Below, piece after piece: positions 7,869 to 15,288 of a DNA stretch of 15,921 nucleotides. The DNA lies in the NCBI GenBank assembly GCA_023145575.1, contig JAGLDN010000312.1:1-15921 (forward strand). The letters run 5' to 3'. The stretch comes from Psychromonas sp. (GTDB taxonomy: Bacteria; Pseudomonadota; Gammaproteobacteria; Enterobacterales; Psychromonadaceae). The position numbers were made by a program, and so were the translations under genes. Each line of letters begins with the position of its first letter. Within the stretch, counting starts at the first letter, position 1. The notes below the pieces were generated by a model. That model saw only the letters and a program-made list of their open reading frames with translations, was not told the origin of the DNA and did no database searches.

Positions 7869-9392
7869 TTAGCCCTCTCTTGTCACGCGCAAGATCTCTT
7901 CAATTGTTGTCAATCCATCAAGTACTTTCATAAATCCATCATCCCGAATACTTGCAGAATTTAGGCGGGCAATACGCTCAATTTTAAGCTCACTTGCGCC
8001 AGATTGAATCAGCTCTTGTACTTCATCGGTTACAATTAATAACTCATGAATACCTATACGTCCTCTATACCCAGTCATATTGCAATTTTGACAGCCCACT
8101 GAGCGAAACATTGTTGAATGTGGCATTACCAGGTTACCTAACATTTCACGCTCTTTTTTTGTTGGAATATGTAATTCTCGACAAGTAACACATAAACGAC
8201 GTACCAATCGCTGTGCAAGCACCCCTAATAAACTTGTAGATAATAAAAAAGGCTCAATACCCATATCACCTAATCGCGTCACCGCGCCTACCGCAGTATT
8301 GGTATGCAAAGTTGAAAAGACTAAATGCCCCGTTAAACTTGCTTGAACTGCAATCTTTGCAGTTTCATAATCACGTATTTCACCAACCATCACAACATCA
8401 GGATCTTGACGAAGAATAGCACGTAACCCCATGGCAAAACTCATATCAACTTTATTATTGACCTGTGTTTGTCCAATACCATCAATAGAATACTCTATCG
8501 GATCCTCAATCGTGAGCAAATTTCTGTCATTCGCATTGATTTCTAAAAGACTTGCATATAAAGTTGTACTTTTGCCAGAGCCAGTTGGCCCTGTCACCAA
8601 AATAATGCCATGCGGTTTGTTGATCAGTACTTGCAACATTAAATGTGTTTCTCTGATCATCCCCAAGTCTGCAAGGTCAAGTTTGATGGCATTTTTATCA
8701 AGTAACCGCATTACTACTCGCTCACCATGACTCGCAGGCATCGTTGAAACACGTACATCAACCGCTCGACCACCGATACGCAACGAAATACGACCATCTT
8801 GTGGTACACGCTTTTCGGCAATATCAAGCTTAGACATTACTTTTATGCGTGAAACTAATAACGGGGCTAATTTACGATTTGGTCTAAGTATTTCTCGTAA
8901 CACACCATCAACGCGAAAGCGAATAACTAATGAATGTTCAAATGTTTCAATATGGATATCGGATGCTTCTTCTTTAATCGCTTCGCCGAGCATTGCATTA
9001 ACAAGTTTAATGATAGGCGCATCATCATCTGTTTCTAATAGATCTTCGTCCGTTGGAAGTTCATCAGCGAGTGTGAAAAAATCATCACTGCCAATATCCT
9101 CCATTAGTTGGTGAGCTTGCAATGAAGATGATTGATAAACCTTTGTGACCAGTTCATCAAATTCATCTTGATTTACTTTAATCAATGAAAAAGGATGACC
9201 AACTATCCTGCGTACCTCAAACAAGATATCACTAGAAGGCTCTTCTTTATAGCTCAATTGAATACAGTCTTCCTCATGGGTCAACAAAACGCCATGCTTT
9301 TTTGAATAAGTAAAAGGTAATGAAAGCAGCTGGTCTGTTTCTTCTGGCTCGACCAATGCAGTATTAACACTGCCCTCATCATCGTCCATCAT
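7869..9392 (-). CDS. gspE: Type II secretion ATPase GspE
   Basis: The 507-residue hexameric ATPase powers pseudopilus assembly at the cytoplasmic face of the membrane, docked to GspL. N-terminal GspL-binding domains are followed by an N2E domain starting near residue 122 (SDIHIE at 144-149). The ATPase core then shows Walker A GPTGSGKST (268-276), the Asp box TIEDPIE (294-300), Walker B VMVGEIRD (334-341) and the His box GHLVFSTLHT (355-364). A tetracysteine zinc module has Cys401, Cys404, Cys434 and Cys437, the form found in Vibrio and Pseudomonas GspE. All key residues are present. The first ATG overlaps the gspD stop (ATGA), with AAGGG 7 bases upstream inside gspD. A second ATG follows immediately. 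Confidence 0.97.
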   Translation of the reverse strand: MMDDDEGSVNTALVEPEETDQLLSLPFTYSKKHGVLLTHEEDCIQLSYKEEPSSDILFEVRRIVGHPFSLIKVNQDEFDELVTKVYQSSSLQAHQLMEDIGSDDFFTLADELPTDEDLLETDDDAPIIKLVNAMLGEAIKEEASDIHIETFEHSLVIRFRVDGVLREILRPNRKLAPLLVSRIKVMSKLDIAEKRVPQDGRISLRIGGRAVDVRVSTMPASHGERVVMRLLDKNAIKLDLADLGMIRETHLMLQVLINKPHGIILVTGPTGSGKSTTLYASLLEINANDRNLLTIEDPIEYSIDGIGQTQVNNKVDMSFAMGLRAILRQDPDVVMVGEIRDYETAKIAVQASLTGHLVFSTLHTNTAVGAVTRLGDMGIEPFLLSTSLLGVLAQRLVRRLCVTCRELHIPTKKEREMLGNLVMPHSTMFRSVGCQNCNMTGYRGRIGIHELLIVTDEVQELIQSGASELKIERIARLNSASIRDDGFMKVLDGLTTIEEILRVTREG

Positions 9393-11587
9393 TTTGCACC
9401 CTTATCGGTCGCCTTATCTGTTTTGTTGTATCTGCTGGGACCGGCTTTACTTGTATCTTGTGGGGCAGCTTTACTTGTATCTTCTGGGGCGGCTTTACCT
9501 GTATTTTCTGGGGCGGCTTTACTTGTATCTTCTGGGCCTGCCTTACTTGTATCTTCTGGGCCTGCCTTACTTGTATCTTCTGGGACAGCTTTACTTGTAT
9601 CTGGGACATGCTCTTTATTTTTAAAGTTTTTTGGAGATAAAAATTTTTCTGGTACGACTTCATGACTTTCCCCCCATTTAGGAAGAATAGGCGTGGCTGT
9701 ATTAGGCATCATATTAATACCTCTTTTAGCATGAAATCTTTGAATTGAGCGAATAAGTCCATACTTACGCATACTGAGTTCTTGCATAGTTTGATCATCA
9801 CGGACGATCGTGGCACGGATAAATATCATTAAATTACGCTTTTGAGTGCTGCTTTTGGTTGACCTAAACAGCACGCCTAAATAGGGAATATCACCAAGCA
9901 ATGGAACTTTATCCACAGTTTCAGTCACCTTATCATCAATCAAGCCGCCAATGACTATTGTTTGACCTGATTTTGCAAGTACTGTTGTTTTTACCGCGCG
10001 CTCTGAAAAAATTACATCTAGTGGCGTACTTCCGTCTATACTTGAAACCTCTTGGTTAATCTTTAATTGAATAGCATCACCTTCATTGATTTGAGGTGTT
10101 ACTGTTAATTTTGTACCTACTTGCTTACGTTCAATTGTTTGGAACGGGTTGTTATTGCCTGAACTCGCTGCTGAGCCAGTTAAAATAGGTATATCCTGAC
10201 CAACAATAAAACTTGCTTCTTGATTATCTAGCGTTGTAATACTTGGCGTCCCCAAAATATTATTATCAGCACTCTGGCTAAGTGCTTGTAGCATTACCCC
10301 CCAATTACCATCAAAATACCCTACAACGCCACCTGCTAATTTACCTATCACAGAGGCTGCAGCGGCTGTGTTATCAGGATCTTTGTCTAATTGATATGCA
10401 GCACCGGCCACCTCGGCTGATGATGCGCCATTGCCATTAAATGTTGTTCCACCACCTCGTGATCCCCATTGCACACTTAGATTAATGCCATGAGAGTTAG
10501 ATATTTCAACTATGATCGCCTCAACAAGCACTTGTGCTCTGCGTATATCAAGCTGGTGAATAACACTTGCAAATGACGCCATTAAAGCCGGTGAAGCAGT
10601 TACAATAACAGAATTGGTACCTTCATGGTATTCAATGGTTGATCCAACCAGACTTTCCTTAGTTTTAACTGTTGATGATTTCTGTTTCTTACCACTGCTC
10701 ATATCCTTTAATACCTTAACGACCTCTTTTGCCTTTGCATATCTAAGGTAGAAAACTCGAGTATTACCACTAGTTTGTAATTTTCTGTCTAGCGAGTGAA
10801 TTAAATCTACAATCCGCCTACGTATTTTCGGCTCTCCACTAACAATGACAGAGTTTGTCCGTTCATCTGCAACGATACGAGGCTTTAACAGGTTCGGGGC
10901 TGCGTTTACATTTCTCCCTCCTTTGTTCTCTATGGTGTTAACGATTTTAACGATCTCCAGCGAACTGGCGTATTTTAATGGAATCATATCGACTTTTTGA
11001 TCGCCAGATTTATCAACGCGATGTATAATTTCAGCTAAGTGATTAACAATTGAGGCCCTGCCTGTGAGCATTATAATATTAGAAGGATCGTAATGAACAA
11101 CACTCCCTCCCCCTGACGTATCATTGAGCTGACGTAACAATGGAGAGAGTTCACGAACAGAAACATTATAAACAGGAATAATGCGCGTGATCATTTCATC
11201 GCCATTATATTTATTACCATTAAACACAGGTATCGCAGCGCCTTTAGCATCTCTTGCTTTGACAACTTTAATGATACCCGATCCCGCATCAACAACCGCA
11301 AAGCCATACACTTGTAGTACACTTAAGAAAAATTGATAATATTGTTTTTGATTTAATACATTATAACTGCGTACATTAATAGTGCCACGTAGCGATGGAT
11401 CTAAAATAATCGTTTTATTTAGATTTTTTCCAACAACATTTATAAACTCACTCAAATCTGCTTGTTTAAAACTCGCAGAATACTCAACCGCCAAGGCTAA
11501 TTTAATATTGATGAGTAAAATAAAAATAATCAATAAAATAGATTGAAGAAATTTATTTACTTGTTGTTTAGCCAGGCTACATTTCAT
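9389..11587 (-). CDS. gspD: Type II secretion outer-membrane secretin GspD
   Basis: The 732-residue subunit of the multimeric outer-membrane channel starts with a signal peptide of about 33 residues (cleavage after ...KLALA). An N0 domain (about 36-115) and N1-N3 ring domains follow (about 130-350, with repeated TNSVIV motifs at 244-249 and 324-329). The secretin beta-barrel domain spans about 351-597 (VEAIIVEIS, ILGTPSITTLDNQEASFIVG, VPLLGDIPYLGVLF). A short S-domain-like stretch follows (KYGLIRSIQRF to LPKWGE). Residues 661-715 then hold seven copies of an eight-residue unit (PEDTSKAG type), an unusual tail where the pilotin-binding helix would normally lie. The product is longer than the usual 650-700 residues because of it. 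The ATG has GGAG 10 bases upstream, and the leader can pair with that site. Confidence 0.96.
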   Translation of the reverse strand: MKCSLAKQQVNKFLQSILLIIFILLINIKLALAVEYSASFKQADLSEFINVVGKNLNKTIILDPSLRGTINVRSYNVLNQKQYYQFFLSVLQVYGFAVVDAGSGIIKVVKARDAKGAAIPVFNGNKYNGDEMITRIIPVYNVSVRELSPLLRQLNDTSGGGSVVHYDPSNIIMLTGRASIVNHLAEIIHRVDKSGDQKVDMIPLKYASSLEIVKIVNTIENKGGRNVNAAPNLLKPRIVADERTNSVIVSGEPKIRRRIVDLIHSLDRKLQTSGNTRVFYLRYAKAKEVVKVLKDMSSGKKQKSSTVKTKESLVGSTIEYHEGTNSVIVTASPALMASFASVIHQLDIRRAQVLVEAIIVEISNSHGINLSVQWGSRGGGTTFNGNGASSAEVAGAAYQLDKDPDNTAAAASVIGKLAGGVVGYFDGNWGVMLQALSQSADNNILGTPSITTLDNQEASFIVGQDIPILTGSAASSGNNNPFQTIERKQVGTKLTVTPQINEGDAIQLKINQEVSSIDGSTPLDVIFSERAVKTTVLAKSGQTIVIGGLIDDKVTETVDKVPLLGDIPYLGVLFRSTKSSTQKRNLMIFIRATIVRDDQTMQELSMRKYGLIRSIQRFHAKRGINMMPNTATPILPKWGESHEVVPEKFLSPKNFKNKEHVPDTSKAVPEDTSKAGPEDTSKAGPEDTSKAAPENTGKAAPEDTSKAAPQDTSKAGPSRYNKTDKATDKGAK
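9443..9607 (-). repeat. 24-bp in-frame tandem repeat at the 3' end of gspD
   Basis: Seven consecutive units, six of 24 bp and one of 21 bp, encode VPDTSKA, VPEDTSKA, GPEDTSKA twice, APENTGKA, APEDTSKA and APQDTSKA. On the + strand the recurring core is GCTTTACTTGTATCTTCTGG. Units are nearly identical at DNA level, a sign of recent expansion by slippage or recombination. The length keeps the gspD frame intact. A predicted + strand reading of this block (YLYLLGR-type repeats) is a shadow. Confidence 0.95.
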
Positions 11588-11723
11588 ATTATTTAAGCTC
11601 CAGGTATTTACTGCAATTGATAGAATAATAGCGATCCCTCAAAATAAAAAGGGATTTTTTCTCTGGAGCACCCACCGGTGAGCCTTGATTTAAGTTATTA
11701 CATATTTCTATAAAAATAATCAT
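11588..11723 (-). promoter_or_regulatory. Structured gspC-gspD intergenic leader that can pair the gspD ribosome-binding site
   Basis: This 136-base gap is the only sizeable space inside an otherwise tightly packed operon. On the transcribed strand GCTCCAG (11669-11663) is perfectly complementary to CTGGAGC (11603-11597), which contains the GGAG ribosome-binding site of gspD. Between them ATCCCT (11655-11650) pairs with AGGGAT (11639-11634) around a 10-base loop. The two helices nest as a bipartite stem-loop hiding the initiation site. A further short palindrome, CACCGGTG (11673-11680), lies just 5'. On the + strand the inner hairpin is followed by six Ts, like a terminator for antisense transcription. 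The sequences are seen; regulation is inference. Confidence 0.5.
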
Positions 11724-12530
11724 TTACTCCGGTAAACTCAAATATAAATCATGTAATTTACCAGATCGTTTAACAGTTAAAGTCATATTGTGCATTGTAG
11801 GAAAGGCCCCCATTAAAGAAAAAGCTTCGCGTGGATTGGTTAAATCAACACCATTCAATCTAATTGCAAGATCACCACTTATAAGACCGGCTTCGTCAAA
11901 GGCTTTTTTATTTCGTCCAGGAGTTAATCGATATCCTATTATTCTTTTATTCTTGCTAACGGGATTAATTTTAATCAAATCTGTGATTTTACTTGGGTCT
12001 TTAAGTATTTCTTTTCGGTTAAGATGAACTGTTCGCCTAGCTTCTGATGCGTTGTTGGCAGAGGAATGATCCACAAGATCTTTATCAAACAACAATGTTT
12101 GCACAACACCATTTACATCTATAATTAAACGATCTAAATAAATAGATGAAACGGTTGCCGATGTGCCATTAATTTTAGAACCAACAAAGTAACTCTGCTG
12201 CCCTCCCCCTTGATCGATAATTGCACTAGATTCGCTTGGTTTACTTGCAGCCACTATGCCAACAAGCTTTAAATTAAGATTCGTTAAGGGAGCTTTAATC
12301 TGCTTTGAATTGGCAGATTTGGCAACACCAAAAAGATGTTGTGAACTAATCGCGAGACTAGGCTTTAAACTATTATTAACAACCTTCTTTTTAGGAAGAT
12401 TCCATACAAAACTACTCTTATCAGAAAGTAAAACTAACCAGGTTATTGACGCTGCTTGATAGATAATTACTGAGCTGATAATAAAGAATATTACAATGTG
12501 CAATTTTTGCGTAATATATGCGACAGACAT
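11724..12530 (-). CDS. gspC: Type II secretion inner-membrane protein GspC
   Basis: The 268-residue product is the first gene of the operon. It links the inner-membrane platform to the secretin. A short cytoplasmic start is followed by a membrane segment at about 11-36 (HIVIFFIISSVIIYQAASIT), a linker, the periplasmic homology-region domain at about 63-150 (SQHLFGVA, LNLKLVGIVAAS, SSAIIDQGGGQQSYFVG), and a C-terminal PDZ domain at about 195-265 (IIGYRLTPGRNKKAFDEAGL, SGDLAIRLNGVDLTNP). The PDZ form, rather than coiled coil, is the Vibrio and Shewanella-like type. The ATG has only a weak AAGG, 10 bases upstream. A promoter-like sequence lies about 85-110 bp upstream. Confidence 0.96.
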   Translation of the reverse strand: MSVAYITQKLHIVIFFIISSVIIYQAASITWLVLLSDKSSFVWNLPKKKVVNNSLKPSLAISSQHLFGVAKSANSKQIKAPLTNLNLKLVGIVAASKPSESSAIIDQGGGQQSYFVGSKINGTSATVSSIYLDRLIIDVNGVVQTLLFDKDLVDHSSANNASEARRTVHLNRKEILKDPSKITDLIKINPVSKNKRIIGYRLTPGRNKKAFDEAGLISGDLAIRLNGVDLTNPREAFSLMGAFPTMHNMTLTVKRSGKLHDLYLSLPE

Positions 12531-12613
12531 TAAGCAGAACCTTAATAATAAAGATAAAGATAAGGATATAACATGAACAAATCTCTAGCTTGATTCAAAT
12601 GTTGAACTTTTCA

Positions 12614-12642
12614 TTTATACTAGGTATCATTTAAATATGCAA
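12614..12642 (-). promoter_or_regulatory. Candidate sigma-70 promoter for the gsp operon
   Basis: Read on the minus strand, TTGCAT (12642-12637) is separated by exactly 17 bases from TATAAA (12619-12614). This gives four of six and five of six matches to the -35 and -10 consensus. It would leave a 5' untranslated leader of about 75 bases before gspC. No operator for a known regulator is recognised. In AT-rich DNA such matches are common, so confidence is moderate. Confidence 0.45.
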
Positions 12643-12754
12643 TCAATAGTACAGGAAAACAATAAATATGTGAACACAGCTAATCAAATAGTAAAAGATA
12701 ACAGTATTTATTGATAAGCGGTTGATTTTCAATAAATAAAACCATGGTACTCGC

Positions 12755-12952
12755 ATGAACAAAATCGAGCGCACAACAGATCAAAAGAAGCATTAGAAAC
12801 ATGTCATAATAATCAGACTCTATCTTAAAAATGGTCGTATTCAGACTATTTTATTACGTCCTGAAAATGAGTCAACACCATTGATTGATCAAGCACTACG
12901 TATTTACCCAATAATACATCAAAACTCACATAAGCAGATAAATTTTATTTAG
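12755..12952 (+). pseudogene. Possible decayed short gene with one in-frame stop
   Basis: Starting at an ATG, the frame reads MNKIERTTDQKKH, then a TAG at 12794, then 52 further sense codons in the same frame (KHVIIIRLYLKNGRIQTILL and on to KQINFI) before a final TAG. The second part reads like a protein, with a mixed, non-repetitive composition, but I cannot assign a family. No strong ribosome-binding site precedes the ATG. It could be a broken gene remnant or chance in low-GC DNA. Confidence 0.25.
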
Positions 12953-12967
12953 TTTTATAAATAAAGC

Positions 12968-13001
12968 TGACGTTATATGAAAAAATTTCCATGTAACGTT
13001 A
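12968..13001. repeat. Stem-loop resembling paired family A ends
   Basis: TGACGTTATATG (12968-12979) and CATGTAACGTTA (12990-13001) pair at 10 of 12 positions around a 10-base A/T loop. Each arm resembles the terminal sequence of the family A repeats (ATGTNACGT). It may therefore be a collapsed copy of that element. There is no T-tract typical of a terminator. Confidence 0.4.
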
Positions 13002-13102
13002 ACATGTAATCTCCACCATTAACTCAGAGGCTTGACCAAGGATTGATATTCTAGATCGTTAGGAATTAAAGCACTTATTTTAATTCGCGCATCTTGAAGG
13101 AG

Positions 13103-13150
13103 TATATACCTATGTTACTTCAAAATTTTTTTCACATGGGTCTAGGTATA
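13103..13150. repeat. Short family A derivative directly upstream of hslR
   Basis: About 48 bases consist of a left end TATACCTATGTTACTTCAAA (compare TATACCCATGTTACTTCAAA at 726) and a right end CACATGGG...GGTATA facing it, joined by a T-run. This looks like a full element with its interior deleted. It ends 17 bases before the hslR start, so it supplies the hslR leader sequence. Confidence 0.6.
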
Positions 13151-13167
13151 AATGTAGAGACAAAGCG

Positions 13168-13572
13168 ATGACCGATAAAAAAATTAGATTAGATAAGTGG
13201 TTATGGGCCGCCCGTTTTTATAAAACGCGCAGTATATGCCGCGATATGATCAATGGAGGCAAAGTGCATTACAATGGGCAACGTGTTAAAGCCCAAAAAA
13301 TAGTAGAGTTCGGCGCTTTACTTTCAATTCGCCAAGGGGATACGAAGAAAGAAGTTGAAGTTAAAATGTTATTAGATCAGCGTAAAGGTGCACCTGACGC
13401 GCAAAAATTATACGAAGAAACTAATAGCAGCATTAAAAAACGTGAGCATTATCAAACGTTAAGAAAGCTCAGCTTGCAAAATGCGCCACACCCTGACAAG
13501 AAACCGAATAAAAAACAACGCCGTCAATTAATTCAAGCTAAAGCCCAGCGAAATAATGAAAATTTTGACTAA
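13168..13572 (+). CDS. hslR: Heat shock protein 15 (Hsp15), ribosome-associated S4 protein
   Basis: The 134-residue product binds free 50S subunits carrying a stalled nascent chain and helps recycle them after heat stress. The S4 domain at about residues 6-68 has the signature RLDKWLWAARFYKTRSICRD, then GGKVHYNGQRVKAQKIV and VEVKML. A basic, helical C-terminal extension (KKPNKKQRRQLIQAKAQRNN) is also typical of Hsp15. The length matches E. coli HslR (about 133). The ribosome-binding site is weak (GAGAC/AAAG region). It is the usual partner of hslO and lies next to the gsp operon, as in Vibrio and Shewanella-like genomes. It is transcribed divergently from gspC. Confidence 0.95.
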   Translation: MTDKKIRLDKWLWAARFYKTRSICRDMINGGKVHYNGQRVKAQKIVEFGALLSIRQGDTKKEVEVKMLLDQRKGAPDAQKLYEETNSSIKKREHYQTLRKLSLQNAPHPDKKPNKKQRRQLIQAKAQRNNENFD

Positions 13573-13859
13573 TATCATTTATATACCAGTTACCAATCAA
13601 AGTTCCTTATTTCGTCATCAACTCGGACATTAAGGCACGGCGCGGCTTGATGGACGATTGACAATTATCTGCGCAGTCGTTCCCTTGTAGTTTATATTAA
13701 AGGACATTTAAACTTTATAAATTTTACAAATGTCTCACCAAAGGGAGGCAAACAGCTTCAAAGTAGACAAGTGTCATTAAATAAGTTAAATATTAAGCTT
13801 TCCACTTAGAAACTGTTGACTTCAACGCATGCAATATTTTGCACCTTGAATGATAACGG
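13573..13859. other. Gap downstream of hslR before the family A repeat
   Basis: This 287-base stretch has no recognised gene. An inverted pair GACATTT (13703-13709) / AAATGTC (13728-13734) with an A/T loop is present, without a T-run. I see no convincing hslR terminator or hslO promoter. CTTGAA lies at about 13844, before the repeat, and CTTGAAGG at 13093 lies similarly just before the repeat upstream of hslR. This might be a shared flank of the element. Confidence 0.5.
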
Positions 13860-14110
13860 GTATATACTTATGTATCGTAAAGGTGCAACATCAGCCACGC
13901 ACTCGATGATTAGAATAAAACCAACATTAGGGAATGCTGACTCCTTTTCAATTGTTCAGCATAAGGTTGCCATTTTTCATAATAAACAGAGTTCACGCAC
14001 CAACGGATTTCACCAATCAATGCTGTTAATCGTCGAGAAAGCAACTTTATGTCCATGCGCTCGGTACAATTTGCCTTACTGACATTTCACATTTACGTCA
14101 TATGGGTATA
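13860..14110. repeat. Family A dispersed repeat, reference copy, upstream of hslO
   Basis: This roughly 250-bp element starts GTATATACTTATGTATCGTA and ends TTTACGTCATATGGGTATA. The ends are inverted: TATACTTATGTATCGTAAA faces the reverse complement TATACCCATATGACGTAAA. Its left half contains CTCGATGATTAGAA and CATTAGG, which match the third copy (CTCGATGATCAGAA, TATTAGG at about 15133-15162). Its right half matches the third copy and the end of the first. It carries no credible gene; the frame at 13816-14082 has no ribosome-binding site and runs through the repeat. It ends 10 bp before the hslO start, next to the hslO ribosome-binding site (AGGAAG). Confidence 0.75.
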
Positions 14111-14120
14111 GGAAGAAATA

Positions 14121-14987
14121 ATGACAGATTTATTACAACGGTTTATTTTTGATGACTATCAAACGCGTGGCGAAATAGTAAATGCAAATGTGAGTTTCAC
14201 TAAGCTTATTAAGGATCACAAATACCCGATTGAAGTAGAAAAAATATTGGGTGAATTGTTGATTGCCACAACGTTACTGACCGCAACTATCAAATTTAAA
14301 GGAAAAATAACACTTCAAATTCAAGGAGATGGCCCACTTAGCATGGCTGTGGTCAATTCAGATCAAAACTTGAAACTACGTGGCACAGCGACAGTAAAAG
14401 GTGATACTAAAAGCTTATCGTTTAATGATCTAATTGGTAACGGTCATTTGATGATAACTATCACACCAGAGGAAGGGGATCGTTATCAAGGTATTGTATC
14501 CCTCGAAGGTGAGTCACTTTCTAAATGTTTAGAGCATTATTTTAAACAATCAGAACAATTAGCAACACACATTAGCCTGTTTACAAGAGTTTCAAATGAG
14601 GCTAAAGCCGCAGGAATGCTGTTACAACGCCTACCCGCAAATGGCGAGCAACATAAACTTGACTTTCAATATATAAGTGCGCTCGCATCCACCGTTAAAG
14701 AGGATGAAATTTATTCACTAAGCAATGAAGAATTACTTTATCGTTTATATCATCAAGATAAAGTACGCCTATTCGATGCACAAAGTATAACTTATCAATG
14801 TAGCTGCTCAAAGGTCCGTTGCTTATCTTATCTTGCTTCGGTCTCAGAGCAAGAGATTTTAGGTTTATTAAACAATCAAGGTTGTATTGATATGCACTGT
14901 GAATATTGTGCATCTAATTATAGATTTACAAAAGAAGATTTATCGACTTGTGACATAAATAGGCAAACGATGGAGCGTACTCAATAA
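14121..14987 (+). CDS. hslO: Redox-regulated chaperone Hsp33
   Basis: This 288-residue cytosolic holdase is switched on by oxidation plus unfolding. The N-terminal domain carries conserved stretches such as LGELLIATTLLTATIKFKG and LQIQGDGPLSMAVV. The C-terminal zinc-binding redox switch has Cys227-x-Cys229 and Cys260-x-x-Cys263, with the same 30-residue spacing between the pairs as in E. coli Hsp33. All four zinc ligands are present. The ribosome-binding site GGAAG lies 6 bases before the ATG and starts immediately after the end of a dispersed repeat. A gap of 548 bp separates it from hslR, larger than the usual close pairing, and it is largely filled by the repeat. Confidence 0.97.
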   Translation: MTDLLQRFIFDDYQTRGEIVNANVSFTKLIKDHKYPIEVEKILGELLIATTLLTATIKFKGKITLQIQGDGPLSMAVVNSDQNLKLRGTATVKGDTKSLSFNDLIGNGHLMITITPEEGDRYQGIVSLEGESLSKCLEHYFKQSEQLATHISLFTRVSNEAKAAGMLLQRLPANGEQHKLDFQYISALASTVKEDEIYSLSNEELLYRLYHQDKVRLFDAQSITYQCSCSKVRCLSYLASVSEQEILGLLNNQGCIDMHCEYCASNYRFTKEDLSTCDINRQTMERTQ

Positions 14988-15100
14988 GCAGAAACACGCG
15001 GCAATATTTGCTCACTTTTAGATTGTTTTAACGCAACAGTGTATTCTTTTAAAAAACAAATTAAATATTGCGCCAACAGACTTTCCGGCTTTCACTCATT
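14988..15100. other. Gap after hslO containing a family A fragment
   Basis: GGCAATATTTGCTCACTTTT, then AGATTGTTTTAACGCA (about 15000-15045), aligns with GGTAATTGTTGTTCACTTTT, then CGATTATTGTAACGCA, at about 15160-15205 in the copy downstream. It is therefore a partial internal copy without visible ends. The remainder (15046-15100) is A/T-rich with no gene. No terminator hairpin with a T-run is evident for hslO. Confidence 0.55.
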
Positions 15101-15288
15101 TATACCCATGTGACGTAAAAATGCTTTGTCAGGCTCAAGCTCGATGATCAGAACAAGGCACAATATTAGGTAATTGTTGTTCACTTTTCGATTATTGTAA
15201 CGCAGTCTTGGTTTTCGATCTTGTGCCCCACAGGGCAATGCAACTAGTTACAACCTGCGTTGTTATAAAATCTCTATGTAGACTAACG

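Larger units (their letters stand above)
12531..13167. other. Gap between gspC and hslR
   Basis: This 637-base divergent intergenic region carries the candidate gsp promoter, a possible decayed reading frame (12755-12952), a stem-loop (12968-13001) and a short family A repeat just before hslR (13103-13150). A GATAAA-like triplication lies at about 12551-12568. No RNA gene or intact protein gene is recognised. No clear hslR promoter was found; a heat-shock sigma-32 site is not convincing. Confidence 0.6.

Noticed and set aside
9379..9663. 94-codon minus-strand frame with repeated QKIQVK units
   Set aside because: It is an alternative frame of the same gspD repeat and overlaps gspD fully; the gspD frame is clearly the coding one.
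9394..9665. Three overlapping + strand frames with YLYLLG- or LLVSSG-type repeats
   Set aside because: They are antisense shadows of the 24-bp tandem repeat in gspD; any repeat whose unit is a multiple of three gives long open frames.
11634..11661. Rho-independent terminator between gspC and gspD
   Set aside because: The hairpin has its T-run only on the + strand, opposite to the operon; on the transcribed strand it has A residues before it, so it would not terminate gsp transcription.
13091..13120. Heat-shock (sigma-32) promoter before hslR, based on CTTGAAGG and a following CCTATGTT
   Set aside because: The spacing is about 9 bases instead of about 13 and the -10 part matches poorly; the sequence is better explained as the repeat end.
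13816..14082. 88-codon open frame between hslR and hslO
   Set aside because: It runs through the family A repeat, has no ribosome-binding site, and the equivalent frame is not kept in the other copies.
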